From assembly GCA_014377785.1 (NCBI GenBank), contig JACMOZ010000038.1, positions 88,513 through 152,512 on the forward strand: DNA of 64,000 nt. Direction: 5' to 3'. Source of the stretch: Aeromicrobium sp. (GTDB lineage: Bacteria; Actinomycetota; Actinomycetes; Propionibacteriales; Nocardioidaceae). A program made the position numbers and the translations under genes. Below the pieces are notes generated by a model. That model did not search any database. It was given only the letters and a program-made list of their open reading frames with translations, and was not told the origin of the DNA. Of this stretch, positions 26,937 to 37,619 are shown in pieces; position 1 is the first letter of the stretch; each line of letters starts with the position of its first letter.

Positions 26937-26986
26937 GGTAGTGCCTAACCCACCGGCCCTGCAGGACGGTAGTGCCTAACTCACCG
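26937..26986. repeat. 19-bp direct repeat GGTAGTGCCTAAC[C/T]CACCG, 31-bp period
   Basis: Copies at 26937-26955 and 26968-26986; inverted partner TAGGCACCAC at 26915-26924. Confidence 0.75.
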
Positions 26987-27004
26987 CCGAACGGGGGAGG
27001 GCTC

Positions 27005-27952
27005 TCAGCGCAGGAACGGATCGATCGCTGCGGAGACGAACAGCAACGCGAGATAGGCGTTGGACCAGTGGAAGAGTCGCATCGGTTTGATGACGGACAA
27101 CTCTTCGCTGTCTTGCGAGCGCGCCTTGAGGCCGTGGGCCTCGACGAGAAAAGCGACACCGAGAGCGAGTGCCGCGACGGGATAGAACCATCCGGTGGGC
27201 GTGATCGGCCACAGCAACAATGACGTGCCGACCATGACCCAGGCATAGATGACGATCTGTTTGGCGACGACCTTGGACGATGCGATGGAAGGCAACATGG
27301 GGACGCTGGCCGCGGAATAGTCTTCGCGATAACGCATAGCGAGCGCCCAAAAATGCGGTGGCGTCCAGAAGAAGACGACCATGAACAGCACGACCGGCGC
27401 CCAGGCGAGCTCGTTGGTGATCGCGGTCCAGCCGATCAGGGCCGGGAAGCAACCCGCCGCTCCGCCCCACACGATGTTTTGCGAGGTCCGGCGCTTGAGG
27501 ATCATCGTGTAGCCGACCACGTAGAAGACGTTGGCGGCCAGAGCCAGCAGCGCCGACAAAGGGTTGACGAGGACCCACAGCCATACGGTCGACACAACGC
27601 CGAGAAGGAGACCGAAGACCAACGCATTGCGGGTAGACACACGGTGTCTGGGCAATGGCCGGCGCTGGGTCCGGCGCATCAATTGGTCGATGTCGGCGTC
27701 GACCACACAGTTGAGCGCATTGGCGCTTCCGGCAGACAGCGTGCCACCGACGAAGGTCCAGAGCACGAGGCCGAGAGGAGGCACGCCCTGTTGGGCCAGA
27801 AACATGACCGGCACGGTCGTGAGCAGCAGCAATTCGATGATCCGCGGCTTCATCAGTGCGATGTAGGAACCGACGACATCGCGTACCGATGAGGGACGAC
27901 TAAGGGACGCCGCATCAACGGGCGTAGAAAATTCTGGATCCACCGCAGTCAC
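27005..27952 (-). CDS. ctaB: protoheme IX farnesyltransferase (heme O synthase)
   Basis: [43 protein letters not shown]; start placed at GTG 27952 after TAGACT-7 nt. Confidence 0.92.
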   Translation of the reverse strand: MTAVDPEFSTPVDAASLSRPSSVRDVVGSYIALMKPRIIELLLLTTVPVMFLAQQGVPPLGLVLWTFVGGTLSAGSANALNCVVDADIDQLMRRTQRRPLPRHRVSTRNALVFGLLLGVVSTVWLWVLVNPLSALLALAANVFYVVGYTMILKRRTSQNIVWGGAAGCFPALIGWTAITNELAWAPVVLFMVVFFWTPPHFWALAMRYREDYSAASVPMLPSIASSKVVAKQIVIYAWVMVGTSLLLWPITPTGWFYPVAALALGVAFLVEAHGLKARSQDSEELSVIKPMRLFHWSNAYLALLFVSAAIDPFLR

Positions 27953-27990
27953 GTCATGCAGTCTAATGCCAGCCGAGTAGGCTCGTACCG

Positions 27991-28020
27991 ATGGCTCGGA
28001 CAACCCGGCCGGCGACCTAG
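27991..28020 (+). promoter_or_regulatory. candidate leaderless 9-codon upstream ORF (MARTTRPAT) ahead of tkt
   Basis: TAGGCT-7 nt-ATG GCT CGG ACA ACC CGG CCG GCG ACC TAG, ending 26 nt before the tkt GTG. Confidence 0.45.
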
Positions 28021-28046
28021 ACGCACGATGAGTTGGAGCCCGCGCT

Positions 28047-30245
28047 GTGACGACAGCTAACAAGTCCCTGGACTGGAACGACCTCGATAAACTGGCTGTT
28101 GACACCGCCAGACTGCTGGCCGCCGACGCGGTCGAAAAGGTCGGACACGGTCACCCCGGCACGGCAATGAGCCTCGCGCCGGCCGCCTATCTCATCTACC
28201 AAAAACTCATGCACCACAACCCCGCGGATCCTCATTGGTTCGCGCGGGATCGTTTCGTCCTCTCGTGCGGACATTCCAGCCTGACGCAATACATCCAGCT
28301 TTATCTCGCCGGCTATGACGTCACGCTCGACGACCTCAAGAGCCTGCGCACGTGGGGAAGCAAGACCCCCGGTCACCCCGAGCACAACCACACCGCCGGC
28401 GTCGAAGTCACCACCGGCCCACTCGGTCAGGGTGTCGGCAACGCGGTCGGGATGGCGATGGCCGCACGCCGCGAACACGGACTGTACGACCCTGAAGCCC
28501 CCCTCGGCGAGAGCATCTTCGACCATCACGTCTACGTCATGTGCTCCGACGGCGACCTCGAGGAAGGCGTCTCCGGCGAAGCCTCCTCGCTCGCCGGTCA
28601 CCAAAAGCTCGGCAACCTCACCGTCCTGTATGACGACAACGAGATTTCGATCGAAGACGACACCGATGTGGCGTTCAGTGAAGATGTCGCCAAGCGATAT
28701 GAGGCCTATGGCTGGCACGTCCAGACCGTCGACTGGACCAATGGCGGCACCGGTTATGAAGAAAACGTCCAGGAACTTTTCGATGCTTTCATCGCCGCCG
28801 ACGCCGTCACCGACAAGCCGAGCTTCATCAAGCTGCGCACCATAATCGCCTGGCCCGCGCCGACCAAGCAGAACACCGGCGCCTCGCACGGTTCGGCTCT
28901 GGGCGCCGAGGAAATCGCGGCCACCAAGAAAATCCTCGGATTCGATCCTGAACAGTCCTTCGCCGTCGACGACGCCGTCATTGCCCATACCCGTTCGGCC
29001 CGCACCCGCGGTACCGAACTCCAGGCCGCTTGGCAGCAGGAGTTCGACGACTGGTCGGCCACTCATGCCGAAGGCACGGCTCTCCTCCAACGCCTGGCCG
29101 CACGGGTTCTGCCCAACGGTTGGGAAGCAGATCTGCCGATTTACGAGGCGAGCGACAAGGGTGTCGCCACCCGCGTTGCGTCCGGCGAGTTCCTCACTGC
29201 TGCGGCCAAGGTGTTGCCCGAGCTCTGGGGCGGTTCAGCCGACCTTGCCGGCTCCAACAACACGACGCCCAAGGGCCAACCGTCATTCATTCCGCCGGAG
29301 CGCTCAACGAAGTTGTTCAAGGGCGACTGGTTCGGCCGGGTCCTTCACTTCGGCATCCGCGAACACGCCATGGGCGCCGTGCTCAACGGCATCGCCTTGC
29401 ACGGACCCACGCGCGTCTACGGCGGCACGTTCCTTGTGTTCAGCGATTACATGCGTCCCTCGGTGCGCCTCGCGGCGTTACAGGAACTCGCTATCACGTA
29501 TGTGTGGACGCACGACTCGATCGGACTTGGTGAAGACGGCCCGACACACCAGCCGGTCGAACACCTCGCCGCCCTGCGTGCGATCCCCGGCCTCGACGTG
29601 ATCCGCCCCGCGGATGCCAATGAAACCGTCGCGGCCTGGAAAGCTGTGCTTGCCATCAACGACCGTCCCACGGCTTTGGCCCTGAGTCGTCAAAACGTTC
29701 CCACCTTTCCTCGTGGCACCGATGACAGCACCGGACAGCACTGGGCGAGCGTCGATAATGTTTCCAAGGGCGCCTACACACTGCTCGACACAGAGGGCGA
29801 GCCCGATGTCGTCCTCATCGGCACCGGCTCCGAAGTGCAGTTGGCGGTTGCGGCCCGCGAGACCCTGGCCGCCGAAGGCATCAGGGCGCGCGTCGTCTCG
29901 ATGCCATGCCGCGAATGGTTCGAGCAGCAAGACGAGGATTACCGCAACACGGTCATTCCGCCAGCCGTGCGTGCCCGGGTCAGCGTCGAAGCCGGCATCA
30001 GCCTCGGTTGGCGTGACTTCGTCGGCGACGCCGGCCGCATCGTTAGCCTCGAGCACTACGGATCCTCGGCCAATTTCGCCAAGCTTTATGACGCATTCGG
30101 CACCACCGCCGACGCCGTTGCTGCCGCTGCCCGCGAATCGATTGATACTGCTGCACGCATCGGTGGCGGCCCCGTGCCCATCCATACCCGCCCTGCCGGC
30201 CCGTTCGGCCCGAGCGACAACCCTGACTCCCCGTCCTCGATCTGA
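28047..30245 (+). CDS. tkt: transketolase
   Basis: [101 protein letters not shown]. Confidence 0.97.
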   Translation: MTTANKSLDWNDLDKLAVDTARLLAADAVEKVGHGHPGTAMSLAPAAYLIYQKLMHHNPADPHWFARDRFVLSCGHSSLTQYIQLYLAGYDVTLDDLKSLRTWGSKTPGHPEHNHTAGVEVTTGPLGQGVGNAVGMAMAARREHGLYDPEAPLGESIFDHHVYVMCSDGDLEEGVSGEASSLAGHQKLGNLTVLYDDNEISIEDDTDVAFSEDVAKRYEAYGWHVQTVDWTNGGTGYEENVQELFDAFIAADAVTDKPSFIKLRTIIAWPAPTKQNTGASHGSALGAEEIAATKKILGFDPEQSFAVDDAVIAHTRSARTRGTELQAAWQQEFDDWSATHAEGTALLQRLAARVLPNGWEADLPIYEASDKGVATRVASGEFLTAAAKVLPELWGGSADLAGSNNTTPKGQPSFIPPERSTKLFKGDWFGRVLHFGIREHAMGAVLNGIALHGPTRVYGGTFLVFSDYMRPSVRLAALQELAITYVWTHDSIGLGEDGPTHQPVEHLAALRAIPGLDVIRPADANETVAAWKAVLAINDRPTALALSRQNVPTFPRGTDDSTGQHWASVDNVSKGAYTLLDTEGEPDVVLIGTGSEVQLAVAARETLAAEGIRARVVSMPCREWFEQQDEDYRNTVIPPAVRARVSVEAGISLGWRDFVGDAGRIVSLEHYGSSANFAKLYDAFGTTADAVAAAARESIDTAARIGGGPVPIHTRPAGPFGPSDNPDSPSSI

Positions 30246-30301
30246 GCGACATTCCTACACATGAACACTGCACATTTTGAACACAGCATCAAGGAGATGG
30301 C

Positions 30302-31390
30302 ATGAACGAACGACTCCAGGCACTAGCCGACGCAGGAGTATCGATCTGGCTCGATGATCTTTCGCGCGAACGCATAGCCTCGGGCAACCTCGCCCAACTC
30401 GTCGCCGAATCCAACGTCGTGGGCGTCACAACCAACCCGACGATCTTCGCAAACGCCTTGTCTCAAGGCGATCGTTATGGCGAGCAGGTCTCCGAGTTGA
30501 AGGCCACCGGCATGGGCGTCGACGATGTCGTCTTCGAACTCACCACCACCGATGTCCAGCAGGGCTGCGATGTCCTGCGGCCCGCTTTTGACGCGAGCAA
30601 TGGCGTCGACGGCCGTGTGTCGATCGAGGTCGAGCCGGGCCTCGCCCGCGACACCGACGAGACGGTTCACACTGCCGCCAAATTGTGGGCCAAGGTCGAT
30701 CGACCCAATCTTTTCATCAAGATCCCAGCGACCCATGAAGGCCTACCTGCCATCGCAGCCACGATCTCCGAGGGCATCAGCGTCAACATCACTCTCATCT
30801 TTGCCCTCGGTCGATACCGCGAAGTGATGGATGCCTACCTTTACGGGCTCGAGCAAGCCGCTGCCGAAGGCCGCGATCTCAGCGCCATCCACTCGGTGGC
30901 CTCGTTCTTCGTCAGCCGCGTCGACTCCGAGGTCGACAAGCGCCTTGACGCCGACAGCCCGCTTCGCGGCAAGGCCGGCATCGCCAATGCCCGACTCGCC
31001 TACGAAGCCTACGAAGAAGTCTTTGGCAGTGAGCGTTTCGCAGCTCTCGCGGCCAAGGGCGCCAACAAGCAGCGCCCGCTGTGGGCTTCGACCGGTGTCA
31101 AGGACCCTGCCTATCCGGACACGATGTATGTCAGCGAACTGGTCGTCACCAACACCGTCAACACGATGCCCGAAAAGACGATGCAGGCCTTCGCCGACCA
31201 CGGTGAAGTCCGCGGAGACGCCGTCACCGGTACGTATGACGAAGCTCGCGAACTCATAGTCGCTCTCGAGGAACAAGGCATTTCCTATGACGAAGTCGTC
31301 GACCTGCTCGAAACCGAGGGCCTCGACAAGTTCGACAAATCCTGGGCTGAACTCGTGGCGACGGTCCAGAACGAGTTGGACAAGGCCTGA
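30302..31390 (+). CDS. tal: transaldolase
   Basis: [59 protein letters not shown]. Confidence 0.97.
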   Translation: MNERLQALADAGVSIWLDDLSRERIASGNLAQLVAESNVVGVTTNPTIFANALSQGDRYGEQVSELKATGMGVDDVVFELTTTDVQQGCDVLRPAFDASNGVDGRVSIEVEPGLARDTDETVHTAAKLWAKVDRPNLFIKIPATHEGLPAIAATISEGISVNITLIFALGRYREVMDAYLYGLEQAAAEGRDLSAIHSVASFFVSRVDSEVDKRLDADSPLRGKAGIANARLAYEAYEEVFGSERFAALAAKGANKQRPLWASTGVKDPAYPDTMYVSELVVTNTVNTMPEKTMQAFADHGEVRGDAVTGTYDEARELIVALEEQGISYDEVVDLLETEGLDKFDKSWAELVATVQNELDKA

Positions 31391-31394
31391 CACC

Positions 31395-32975
31395 ATGACC
31401 GCTCTGGCGATCTCGACGCTGTCAACGCACGCATACGACACTGCTTTGCGCCAGGCGATCAGCGACAAGGTCGCCTCGCGACTGGCTGCTCAGGATCCAA
31501 CACTATGGGGGCATGACGCCGAGGACGAGGCAAGCATCCGGCTCTCCTGGATCGACCTCGCCGAGGCCTCGCGACCTCTGGTGACAGAGATCGAGGCCCT
31601 TCGTGCCGATTTCAAAGCCAAAGGGCTCGATCATGTCGTGTTGTGCGGTATGGGCGGTTCGTCGCTGGCTCCCGAAGTCATCTGCCGGGCCGCCGAGGTC
31701 GAACTCACGGTTCTCGATTCCTCCCATCCGGACATGGTTCGTGGCGCACTGGCCGACCGGCTCGAACGCAGCATCGTCGTCGTGTCGAGCAAGTCCGGTG
31801 GGACAGTCGAAACAGATTCCCAACGCCGCGCCTATGAGGCGGCCTTCACCGCAGCCGGATTGAATCCCGTCGATCACATCGTCGTCGTCACCGATCCCGA
31901 TTCACCGCTCGACGAGGAAGCCACCGCAGCCGGTTATCGCGTCTTCCATGCCGATCCACACGTCGGCGGTCGCTATTCGGCGCTCACGGCATTCGGGCTG
32001 GTCCCAAGCGGACTGGCCGGCGCACCGATCGGCCAACTTCTCGATGACGCCGAAGAAGTCGCCGCCCATCAGGGCCACGACGACGCCGACAATCCCGGTC
32101 TTCGGCTCGGCACGCTCTTGGGCGTTGCCAATCACGCCGGTGTCGACAAACTCGTCATCGCCGACCAGACCCGCCACGGCATCGGCGACTGGATCGAACA
32201 ATTGGTCGCCGAATCGACTGGCAAAGAGGGCAAAGGTATCCTGCCCGTCGTCGTGCCGTTCGAAAACGCCGTCAACTTCAATCCCAACAATCAAGACTCC
32301 ATCCTCGTCGAGATCGGTGGCAAAAACGCGCCCGAATCCTTGTCGGGATATTCGGTCGCGCTCGAAGGCGGACTGGGCGCTCTGTTCATGATCTGGGAAG
32401 ACGCGGTGGCAATTGCCGGCCGCGCGATCGGGATCAATCCTTTCGACCAACCCGACGTCGAGAGCGCAAAGAAAGCCGCCCGCGAACTCCTTGGCGCAAG
32501 TAACACAACCCCGCAGCCGGTGTTCACCGAAGACGGCATCGACGTCTTCGGCACCGACCGCGACACGCTCGAAGACGCCATCCTCGACCTGCTCATCCAC
32601 AGCGACCTTAGTCAGGGTTACCTAGCCGTTCAGGCTTATCTGAATCGGCATAAGTATGCCGATTTCGCCGGCATCCGCGAAGTCCTCGCGCTGCGCACTG
32701 GTCGACCTGTGACGTTCGGCTGGGGTCCACGATTCCTGCACTCCACCGGTCAATATCACAAGGGCGGCCCGCCGAACGGACTGTTCCTGCAGATCACCGG
32801 CGATGCCCATGAGGACCTCGCGGTGCCCGGTCGCGACTTCACCTTCGGTGACTTCATCGGCTCGCAGGCCGCCGGTGACGCCAAGGTCCTGCGCGATCAC
32901 GGCCGCCCGGTCCTGCGCCTGCATTTGCGCGACGTAGCCGCCGCTCTTCCGCGGCTTCGCGAGGTCCTCGCGTGA
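31395..32975 (+). CDS. pgi: glucose-6-phosphate isomerase
   Basis: HVVLCGMGGSSLAPEVICRAA, IVVVSSKSGGTVETDSQRRAY, GRYSALTAFGLVPSGLAG; between tal and zwf. Confidence 0.93.
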   Translation: MTALAISTLSTHAYDTALRQAISDKVASRLAAQDPTLWGHDAEDEASIRLSWIDLAEASRPLVTEIEALRADFKAKGLDHVVLCGMGGSSLAPEVICRAAEVELTVLDSSHPDMVRGALADRLERSIVVVSSKSGGTVETDSQRRAYEAAFTAAGLNPVDHIVVVTDPDSPLDEEATAAGYRVFHADPHVGGRYSALTAFGLVPSGLAGAPIGQLLDDAEEVAAHQGHDDADNPGLRLGTLLGVANHAGVDKLVIADQTRHGIGDWIEQLVAESTGKEGKGILPVVVPFENAVNFNPNNQDSILVEIGGKNAPESLSGYSVALEGGLGALFMIWEDAVAIAGRAIGINPFDQPDVESAKKAARELLGASNTTPQPVFTEDGIDVFGTDRDTLEDAILDLLIHSDLSQGYLAVQAYLNRHKYADFAGIREVLALRTGRPVTFGWGPRFLHSTGQYHKGGPPNGLFLQITGDAHEDLAVPGRDFTFGDFIGSQAAGDAKVLRDHGRPVLRLHLRDVAAALPRLREVLA

Positions 32976-34492
32976 TTGCCAACAACCCCCTGCGCGATCC
33001 ACGCGATCGTCGGCTCCCGCAGATTGCCGGGCCGTGCAGCATCGTGATCTTCGGCATCACCGGCGACTTGGCACGCCGCAAGCTCCTCCCGGCGATCTAC
33101 GACCTCACCAACCGTGGGCTGCTGCCGCCGGGATTCGCGCTCATCGGCTTCGCCCGCCATGACACGTCAATTAAAGATTTTGTCAGCGATGTGCGCGATG
33201 CCGTCAAGGCAGGTGCCCGGACGCCGTGGCGCGAAAATATCTGGAAACAGATGGCCGCCGGCCTACGCTTCGTTGGCGGCGCCTTCGACGAAGACGAATC
33301 CTGGGAGCGGCTCGTCACCAGGCTTCAGGAGATCGACGACGAACGCGGCACTGGAGGCAATCACGCTTTTTATCTGTCCACCCCGCCCACCTTGTTTCCG
33401 ATGATCATTGCGAGGCTCAAAAAGCACGGCCTCGCCGAAGCCGGCAATGCGTGGCGCAGGGTTGTTATCGAGAAGCCGTTCGGGCACAACCTCAACTCCG
33501 CCCAGGAACTCAACGCGCTCCTCTCCGATGTTTTTCCACGGGAAAACGTCTTCCGTATCGACCACTACCTCGGCAAGGAGACGGTCCAGAACATCCTGGC
33601 CTTCCGGTTCGCCAACGGCATGTTCGAACCGATCTGGAACTCCAACTATGTCGACCACGTACAGATCACCATGGCCGAAGACATCGGCATCGGTTCGCGT
33701 GCGGGCTACTACGACGGCATCGGCGCAGCCCGTGACGTTATTCAGAACCACTTGTTGCAATTGATGGCCCTCGTTGCCATGGAAGAACCCGTCTCCTTCA
33801 ACGCCTACAGCCTGCGCATCGAAAAGCAGAAGATCCTCGCCAACGCGCGACCACCCGAGCGCATGGACCTACATACGGCTCACGCGCAATATGCCGAAGG
33901 CTGGGCCGGCGGCGAAGAAGTTCCCGGCTATCTGCAAGAGCAGGACATTCCTGCAGACTCGACCACCGAGACGTTTGCCGCGATGCGCATCGACATCGCG
34001 ACCCGCCGCTGGGCCGGCGTCCCCTTTTATTTGCGTGCCGGCAAGAGGCTCGGTCGTCGCGTGACCGAGGTCGCCGTGGTGTTCAAGCGTGCACCGCACC
34101 AACCCTTCGGCAGCAACGACGTCGAAGAGCTCGGCCAGAATTCCCTCGTCATGCGCATCCAGCCCGACGAAGGCGTGACCCTGCGATTCGGGGCGAAGGT
34201 TCCCGGCACAGCCATGGAGATCCGCGACGTCAACATGGACTTCGCCTACGGCGGTGCCTTTGTCGAAAGCAGCCCCGAGGCGTATGAACGCCTCATCCTC
34301 GACGTGCTGCTCGGCGACCCACCGCTGTTCCCGCAACTCGAAGAGGTCGAACTGGCCTGGAAGATCCTCGACCCGGTGATCGAATATTGGGCCCGCTGCA
34401 AGAACATCGACACCTACCCATCGGGGACGTGGGGTCCGGTCTCGGCGGACAAGATGCTGGCCCGCGACGGCCGCGTCTGGAGGAGGCCCTAG
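32972..34492 (+). CDS. zwf: glucose-6-phosphate dehydrogenase
   Basis: SIVIFGITGDLARRKLLPAIYDL, VVIEKPFGHNLNSA, RIDHYLGKETVQNILAFRFANGMFEPIWN. Confidence 0.97.
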   Translation: MIANNPLRDPRDRRLPQIAGPCSIVIFGITGDLARRKLLPAIYDLTNRGLLPPGFALIGFARHDTSIKDFVSDVRDAVKAGARTPWRENIWKQMAAGLRFVGGAFDEDESWERLVTRLQEIDDERGTGGNHAFYLSTPPTLFPMIIARLKKHGLAEAGNAWRRVVIEKPFGHNLNSAQELNALLSDVFPRENVFRIDHYLGKETVQNILAFRFANGMFEPIWNSNYVDHVQITMAEDIGIGSRAGYYDGIGAARDVIQNHLLQLMALVAMEEPVSFNAYSLRIEKQKILANARPPERMDLHTAHAQYAEGWAGGEEVPGYLQEQDIPADSTTETFAAMRIDIATRRWAGVPFYLRAGKRLGRRVTEVAVVFKRAPHQPFGSNDVEELGQNSLVMRIQPDEGVTLRFGAKVPGTAMEIRDVNMDFAYGGAFVESSPEAYERLILDVLLGDPPLFPQLEEVELAWKILDPVIEYWARCKNIDTYPSGTWGPVSADKMLARDGRVWRRP

Positions 34493-34494
34493 TT

Positions 34495-35403
34495 ATGGAG
34501 ACCGTACTTCTCAATACCAACTCCTCGAAGATCGCCCAATCGATGGTGCGCGCCCGTCGCGCCGCCGGCAGCCCCGCAATGGACATGGTCCTGACACTTG
34601 TCGTCATCACCGACGAGGACGGCGTCGCCGAGACATTGCGCACTGCGACCACCCTGTCCAAGGAACATCCCTCCCGCGTCATCGGAGTGATCCGTGGCTC
34701 GAACCGCGGTCGGGCCAACCTCGATGCCAAGGTCCGGGTCGGCCACGACTCGACCGGCGAATCGATTCTGTTGCGTGTTTCCGGGGAACTGACCAAACAT
34801 GCCGAATCTGTTGTGCTCCCCTTGTTATTGCCCGATTCGCCCGTGGTTGTCTGGTGGCCCAACAAGGCCCCCGAAATTCCGTCCGAGGACGCCATCGGGC
34901 GTTTGGCGCAGCGTCGGCTGACCGATGCAGAGAGCACGGCCTCACCGATCCGTGCGCTGCGTGCCGTGGCGCGCAACTATGCGCCCGGCGACACCGATCT
35001 CTCCTGGACGCGTCTGACGCCTTGGCGGGCCCTGCTGGCTGCCGCGCTTGACCAGACAAGCGCCAAGGTCACCAGCGGCCACCTCGTGACGGGGGCGGGC
35101 AATCCAGCCGCCGAACTGCTCGTCAGTTGGCTCGAAAGTCGGCTGAAGATAAGGCTGACCGTGCAGCGAGGGGACGCCGACCACATTTCCTCGGTGACAC
35201 TCACAACCGCCATCGGTGACGTGACGATCGAGCGCATCAATGACTCGACCTGCAACTTCAGCGTTCCGGGTGCGGCCGATCACCACGTGCCACTTGGGGC
35301 ACGCACCCACGCCGAGCTCCTGGCCGAGGATTTGCGCCGGCTCGACAACGACGAAATCTATGAAGAGACGATCACCCATATGCTGAAAGAACTCGACGCG
35401 TGA
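34495..35403 (+). CDS. opcA: glucose-6-phosphate dehydrogenase assembly protein OpcA
   Basis: Follows zwf; HPSRVIGVIRGSNRGRANLDAKV, LLPDSPVVVWWPNKAPEIPSEDAIGRLAQRRLTDA. Confidence 0.93.
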   Translation: METVLLNTNSSKIAQSMVRARRAAGSPAMDMVLTLVVITDEDGVAETLRTATTLSKEHPSRVIGVIRGSNRGRANLDAKVRVGHDSTGESILLRVSGELTKHAESVVLPLLLPDSPVVVWWPNKAPEIPSEDAIGRLAQRRLTDAESTASPIRALRAVARNYAPGDTDLSWTRLTPWRALLAAALDQTSAKVTSGHLVTGAGNPAAELLVSWLESRLKIRLTVQRGDADHISSVTLTTAIGDVTIERINDSTCNFSVPGAADHHVPLGARTHAELLAEDLRRLDNDEIYEETITHMLKELDA

Positions 35404-36098
35404 GCGTTGAGATCTCGGCCGATGCCGCTGCGTTGGCCACCTCGGTTGCCGGACGTATAAACGGTCGGCTCGCGGCGATCCAGGCCGCCGGCACGACCCC
35501 TTCTGTTGTCCTCACGGGTGGCTCGATCGCCATCGCCAGTTATGAGGCGCTCGAAGCCGGCACCGTCGACTGGAAGCACGTCGACTTCTACTGGGGCGAC
35601 GAACGGTTCGTCCCGGCCGGCCATGCAGACCGCAATGACCAGCAGGCGCGCGACTCATTCCTGACCCGGCTCGGTGTTCCCGAGGACCACATCCACGTGA
35701 TGCCGGCTCACGATTGCGCCTACAGCGCCGCCGAGGCGGCCGATGCCTATGCCGGTGAGGTCCCCGAGGCGCCGTTCGACCTGGTGTTGCTCGGCGTCGG
35801 CCCCGACGCACACGTGGCCTCGCTGTTTCCCGGTTTTGCCCAACTCCACGAAACCGAACGCAAAGTCGTCGAGGTCTTCGACTCCCCCAAACCGCCGCCG
35901 GTACGCCTCTCGATGACGATGCCGACGCTCAACCACGCCGACAGCGTGTGGTTCCTTGTGGCCGGCGAGGGAAAGGCCGAGGCTGTCGCGACGGCCCTTG
36001 GGGACGACCCCGTTGTTGTCGACACCCCGGCAAGCGGCGTACATGGCAGCCGTGAAACCCTCTGGCTCCTCGACGAAGCCGCCGCCTCACAACTCTGA
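35400..36098 (+). CDS. pgl: 6-phosphogluconolactonase
   Basis: WKHVDFYWGDERFVPAGHADRNDQQARDSFL, PFDLVLLGVGPDAHVASLFPG, RLSMTMPTLNHADSVWFLV. Confidence 0.94.
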   Translation: MSVEISADAAALATSVAGRINGRLAAIQAAGTTPSVVLTGGSIAIASYEALEAGTVDWKHVDFYWGDERFVPAGHADRNDQQARDSFLTRLGVPEDHIHVMPAHDCAYSAAEAADAYAGEVPEAPFDLVLLGVGPDAHVASLFPGFAQLHETERKVVEVFDSPKPPPVRLSMTMPTLNHADSVWFLVAGEGKAEAVATALGDDPVVVDTPASGVHGSRETLWLLDEAAASQL

Positions 36099-36161
36099 CT
36101 TGTTGAGCCGAACGCAAGAATTGACCTCATGCCCGCAGGTCGGCCCTCAGGTCGATTCGTT

Positions 36162-36177
36162 CGTCCCCGGGGGGACG
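36162..36177. terminator. GC-rich hairpin between convergent pgl and rbpA
   Basis: CGTCCCC-GG-GGGGACG. Confidence 0.45.
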
Positions 36178-36184
36178 ATCGGGT

Positions 36185-36538
36185 TCAGTAGATGACTTCG
36201 CCGCGCTTACGACGGGTGCGAAGCAGTTGCAATGCCTCGGTCAGGATCTCGGCCGCTTCGGTGTCCGAACGGCGTTCCTTCACATAGGCCAAGTGCGTCT
36301 TGTAAGGGGCGATCTTGGGCGCCGTTGGCGGATTATCCTGATCCAGGCTCGCCGGCATACCGCAGCGAGGGCAGTCCCAGGATTCGGGTGCCTCGGCTTC
36401 AACGGCAAAACTCAACACGGTGTTGTGTTTGTTGTTGCAGAAATAGGCGACAACCTGACGCGGCGCTGCTTCTCCGCGCTCGGCTTCGCCCATGGGGCCT
36501 GAGCCGATTCGGCTGCCCCGGATAGCACCTGCGGCCAC
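36185..36538 (-). CDS. rbpA: RNA polymerase-binding protein RbpA
   Basis: IRGSRIGSGPMGEAERGEAAPRQVVAYFCNNKHNTVLSFAVEAEAPESWDCPRCGMPASL ... KTHLAYVKERRSDTEAAEILTEALQLLRTRR. Confidence 0.92.
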   Translation of the reverse strand: MAAGAIRGSRIGSGPMGEAERGEAAPRQVVAYFCNNKHNTVLSFAVEAEAPESWDCPRCGMPASLDQDNPPTAPKIAPYKTHLAYVKERRSDTEAAEILTEALQLLRTRRKRGEVIY

Positions 36539-36775
36539 TTATGAGCTCGCCTTCAGGAGCAGTGCAACAACAAATATGCTCACAACCCAGACGATGGCGA
36601 CACCGACGGTGATGCGGTCAAGGTTTCGTTCCGCGACAGAAGAGCTGCCGAGGGAACTCGAAATACCGCCGCCGAACATGGCGGACAGGCCACCACCGCT
36701 TCCTTTGTGCATGAGCACAAGGACGGTTATCAGCAAACTGCTCGCCGCCAAAATGATGGAGAAAATCAAGATCAT
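36539..36775 (-). CDS. secG: preprotein translocase subunit SecG
   Basis: LLITVLVLMHKGSGGGLSAMFGGGISSSLGSSSVAERNLDRITVGVAIVWVV. Confidence 0.93.
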   Translation of the reverse strand: MILIFSIILAASSLLITVLVLMHKGSGGGLSAMFGGGISSSLGSSSVAERNLDRITVGVAIVWVVSIFVVALLLKASS

Positions 36776-36809
36776 TTCTTACCTTTGGTCATAGGTGCGG
36801 AATCCTCCA

Positions 36810-37619
36810 CTATTTGGTGGCGCCTGACAAGTCGGGCATTGAATAGAACCTGGCAATACCGGCGAACTCCGCTGCTTGGAGACTTGCTCCACCGACCAAC
36901 GCACCATCCACATCGGGCTGGGCCATGATCGCTGCGATATTCGCGGCCTTGACTGATCCGCCGTAAAGGATACGCAATGCCGCTGCCGCTTCGGGCGACG
37001 AGGTCACCGAAACGCGTTTTCTGATCGCGCTGCAGACTTCCTGCGCATCATCGGGCGTGGCCACCTCGCCGGTACCAATGGCCCAGATGGGCTCATAGGC
37101 GACAACAAGACCGGCGACCTGATCGGCGCTGAATCCGGCGAGCGAAGCGTCGACCTGGGCGAGCGCGTAGGCAACGTGTTCACCCGACTTGCGTATGTCG
37201 AGCCCCTCACCGACGCAAACGATTGGCGTGATTCCTTGCGCGAGCGCTTTGTGGGCTTTGGCGTTGACGACGGTGTCGCTCTCCTCGTGGTATTCGCGTC
37301 GCTCGCAATGACCGACGACAACGTATGAGCAACCGAGTTTCGCCAGCATCGCCGCCGAGATTTCGCCGGTGTAGGCGCCGCCGTCATGTTCGGACACGTC
37401 TTGAGCGCCATAAGCAATTTTGAGCTGGTCGCCGTCGATGAGCGTCTGCACGCTGCGGATGTCGGTGAACGGCGGGATGACGACGACTTCGGCCTTGGCA
37501 TAGTCGTGCTTCTTGTCTTGCAAGGTCCAGGCGAGCTTCTGGACGAGCACAACGGCTTCCTGGTGGTTGAGGTTCGACTTCCAGTTGCCGGCCATGAGTG
37601 GCACGCGCGCGGCGCTCAT
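36810..37619 (-). CDS. tpiA: triosephosphate isomerase
   Basis: [54 protein letters not shown]. Confidence 0.97.
   Translation of the reverse strand: MSAARVPLMAGNWKSNLNHQEAVVLVQKLAWTLQDKKHDYAKAEVVVIPPFTDIRSVQTLIDGDQLKIAYGAQDVSEHDGGAYTGEISAAMLAKLGCSYVVVGHCERREYHEESDTVVNAKAHKALAQGITPIVCVGEGLDIRKSGEHVAYALAQVDASLAGFSADQVAGLVVAYEPIWAIGTGEVATPDDAQEVCSAIRKRVSVTSSPEAAAALRILYGGSVKAANIAAIMAQPDVDGALVGGASLQAAEFAGIARFYSMPDLSGATK

Noticed and set aside
27953-28105. Upstream extension of ctaB in the ORF track
   Set aside because: Extension overlaps the tkt leader and start, with no conserved sequence; GTG 27952 fits TAGACT-N7.
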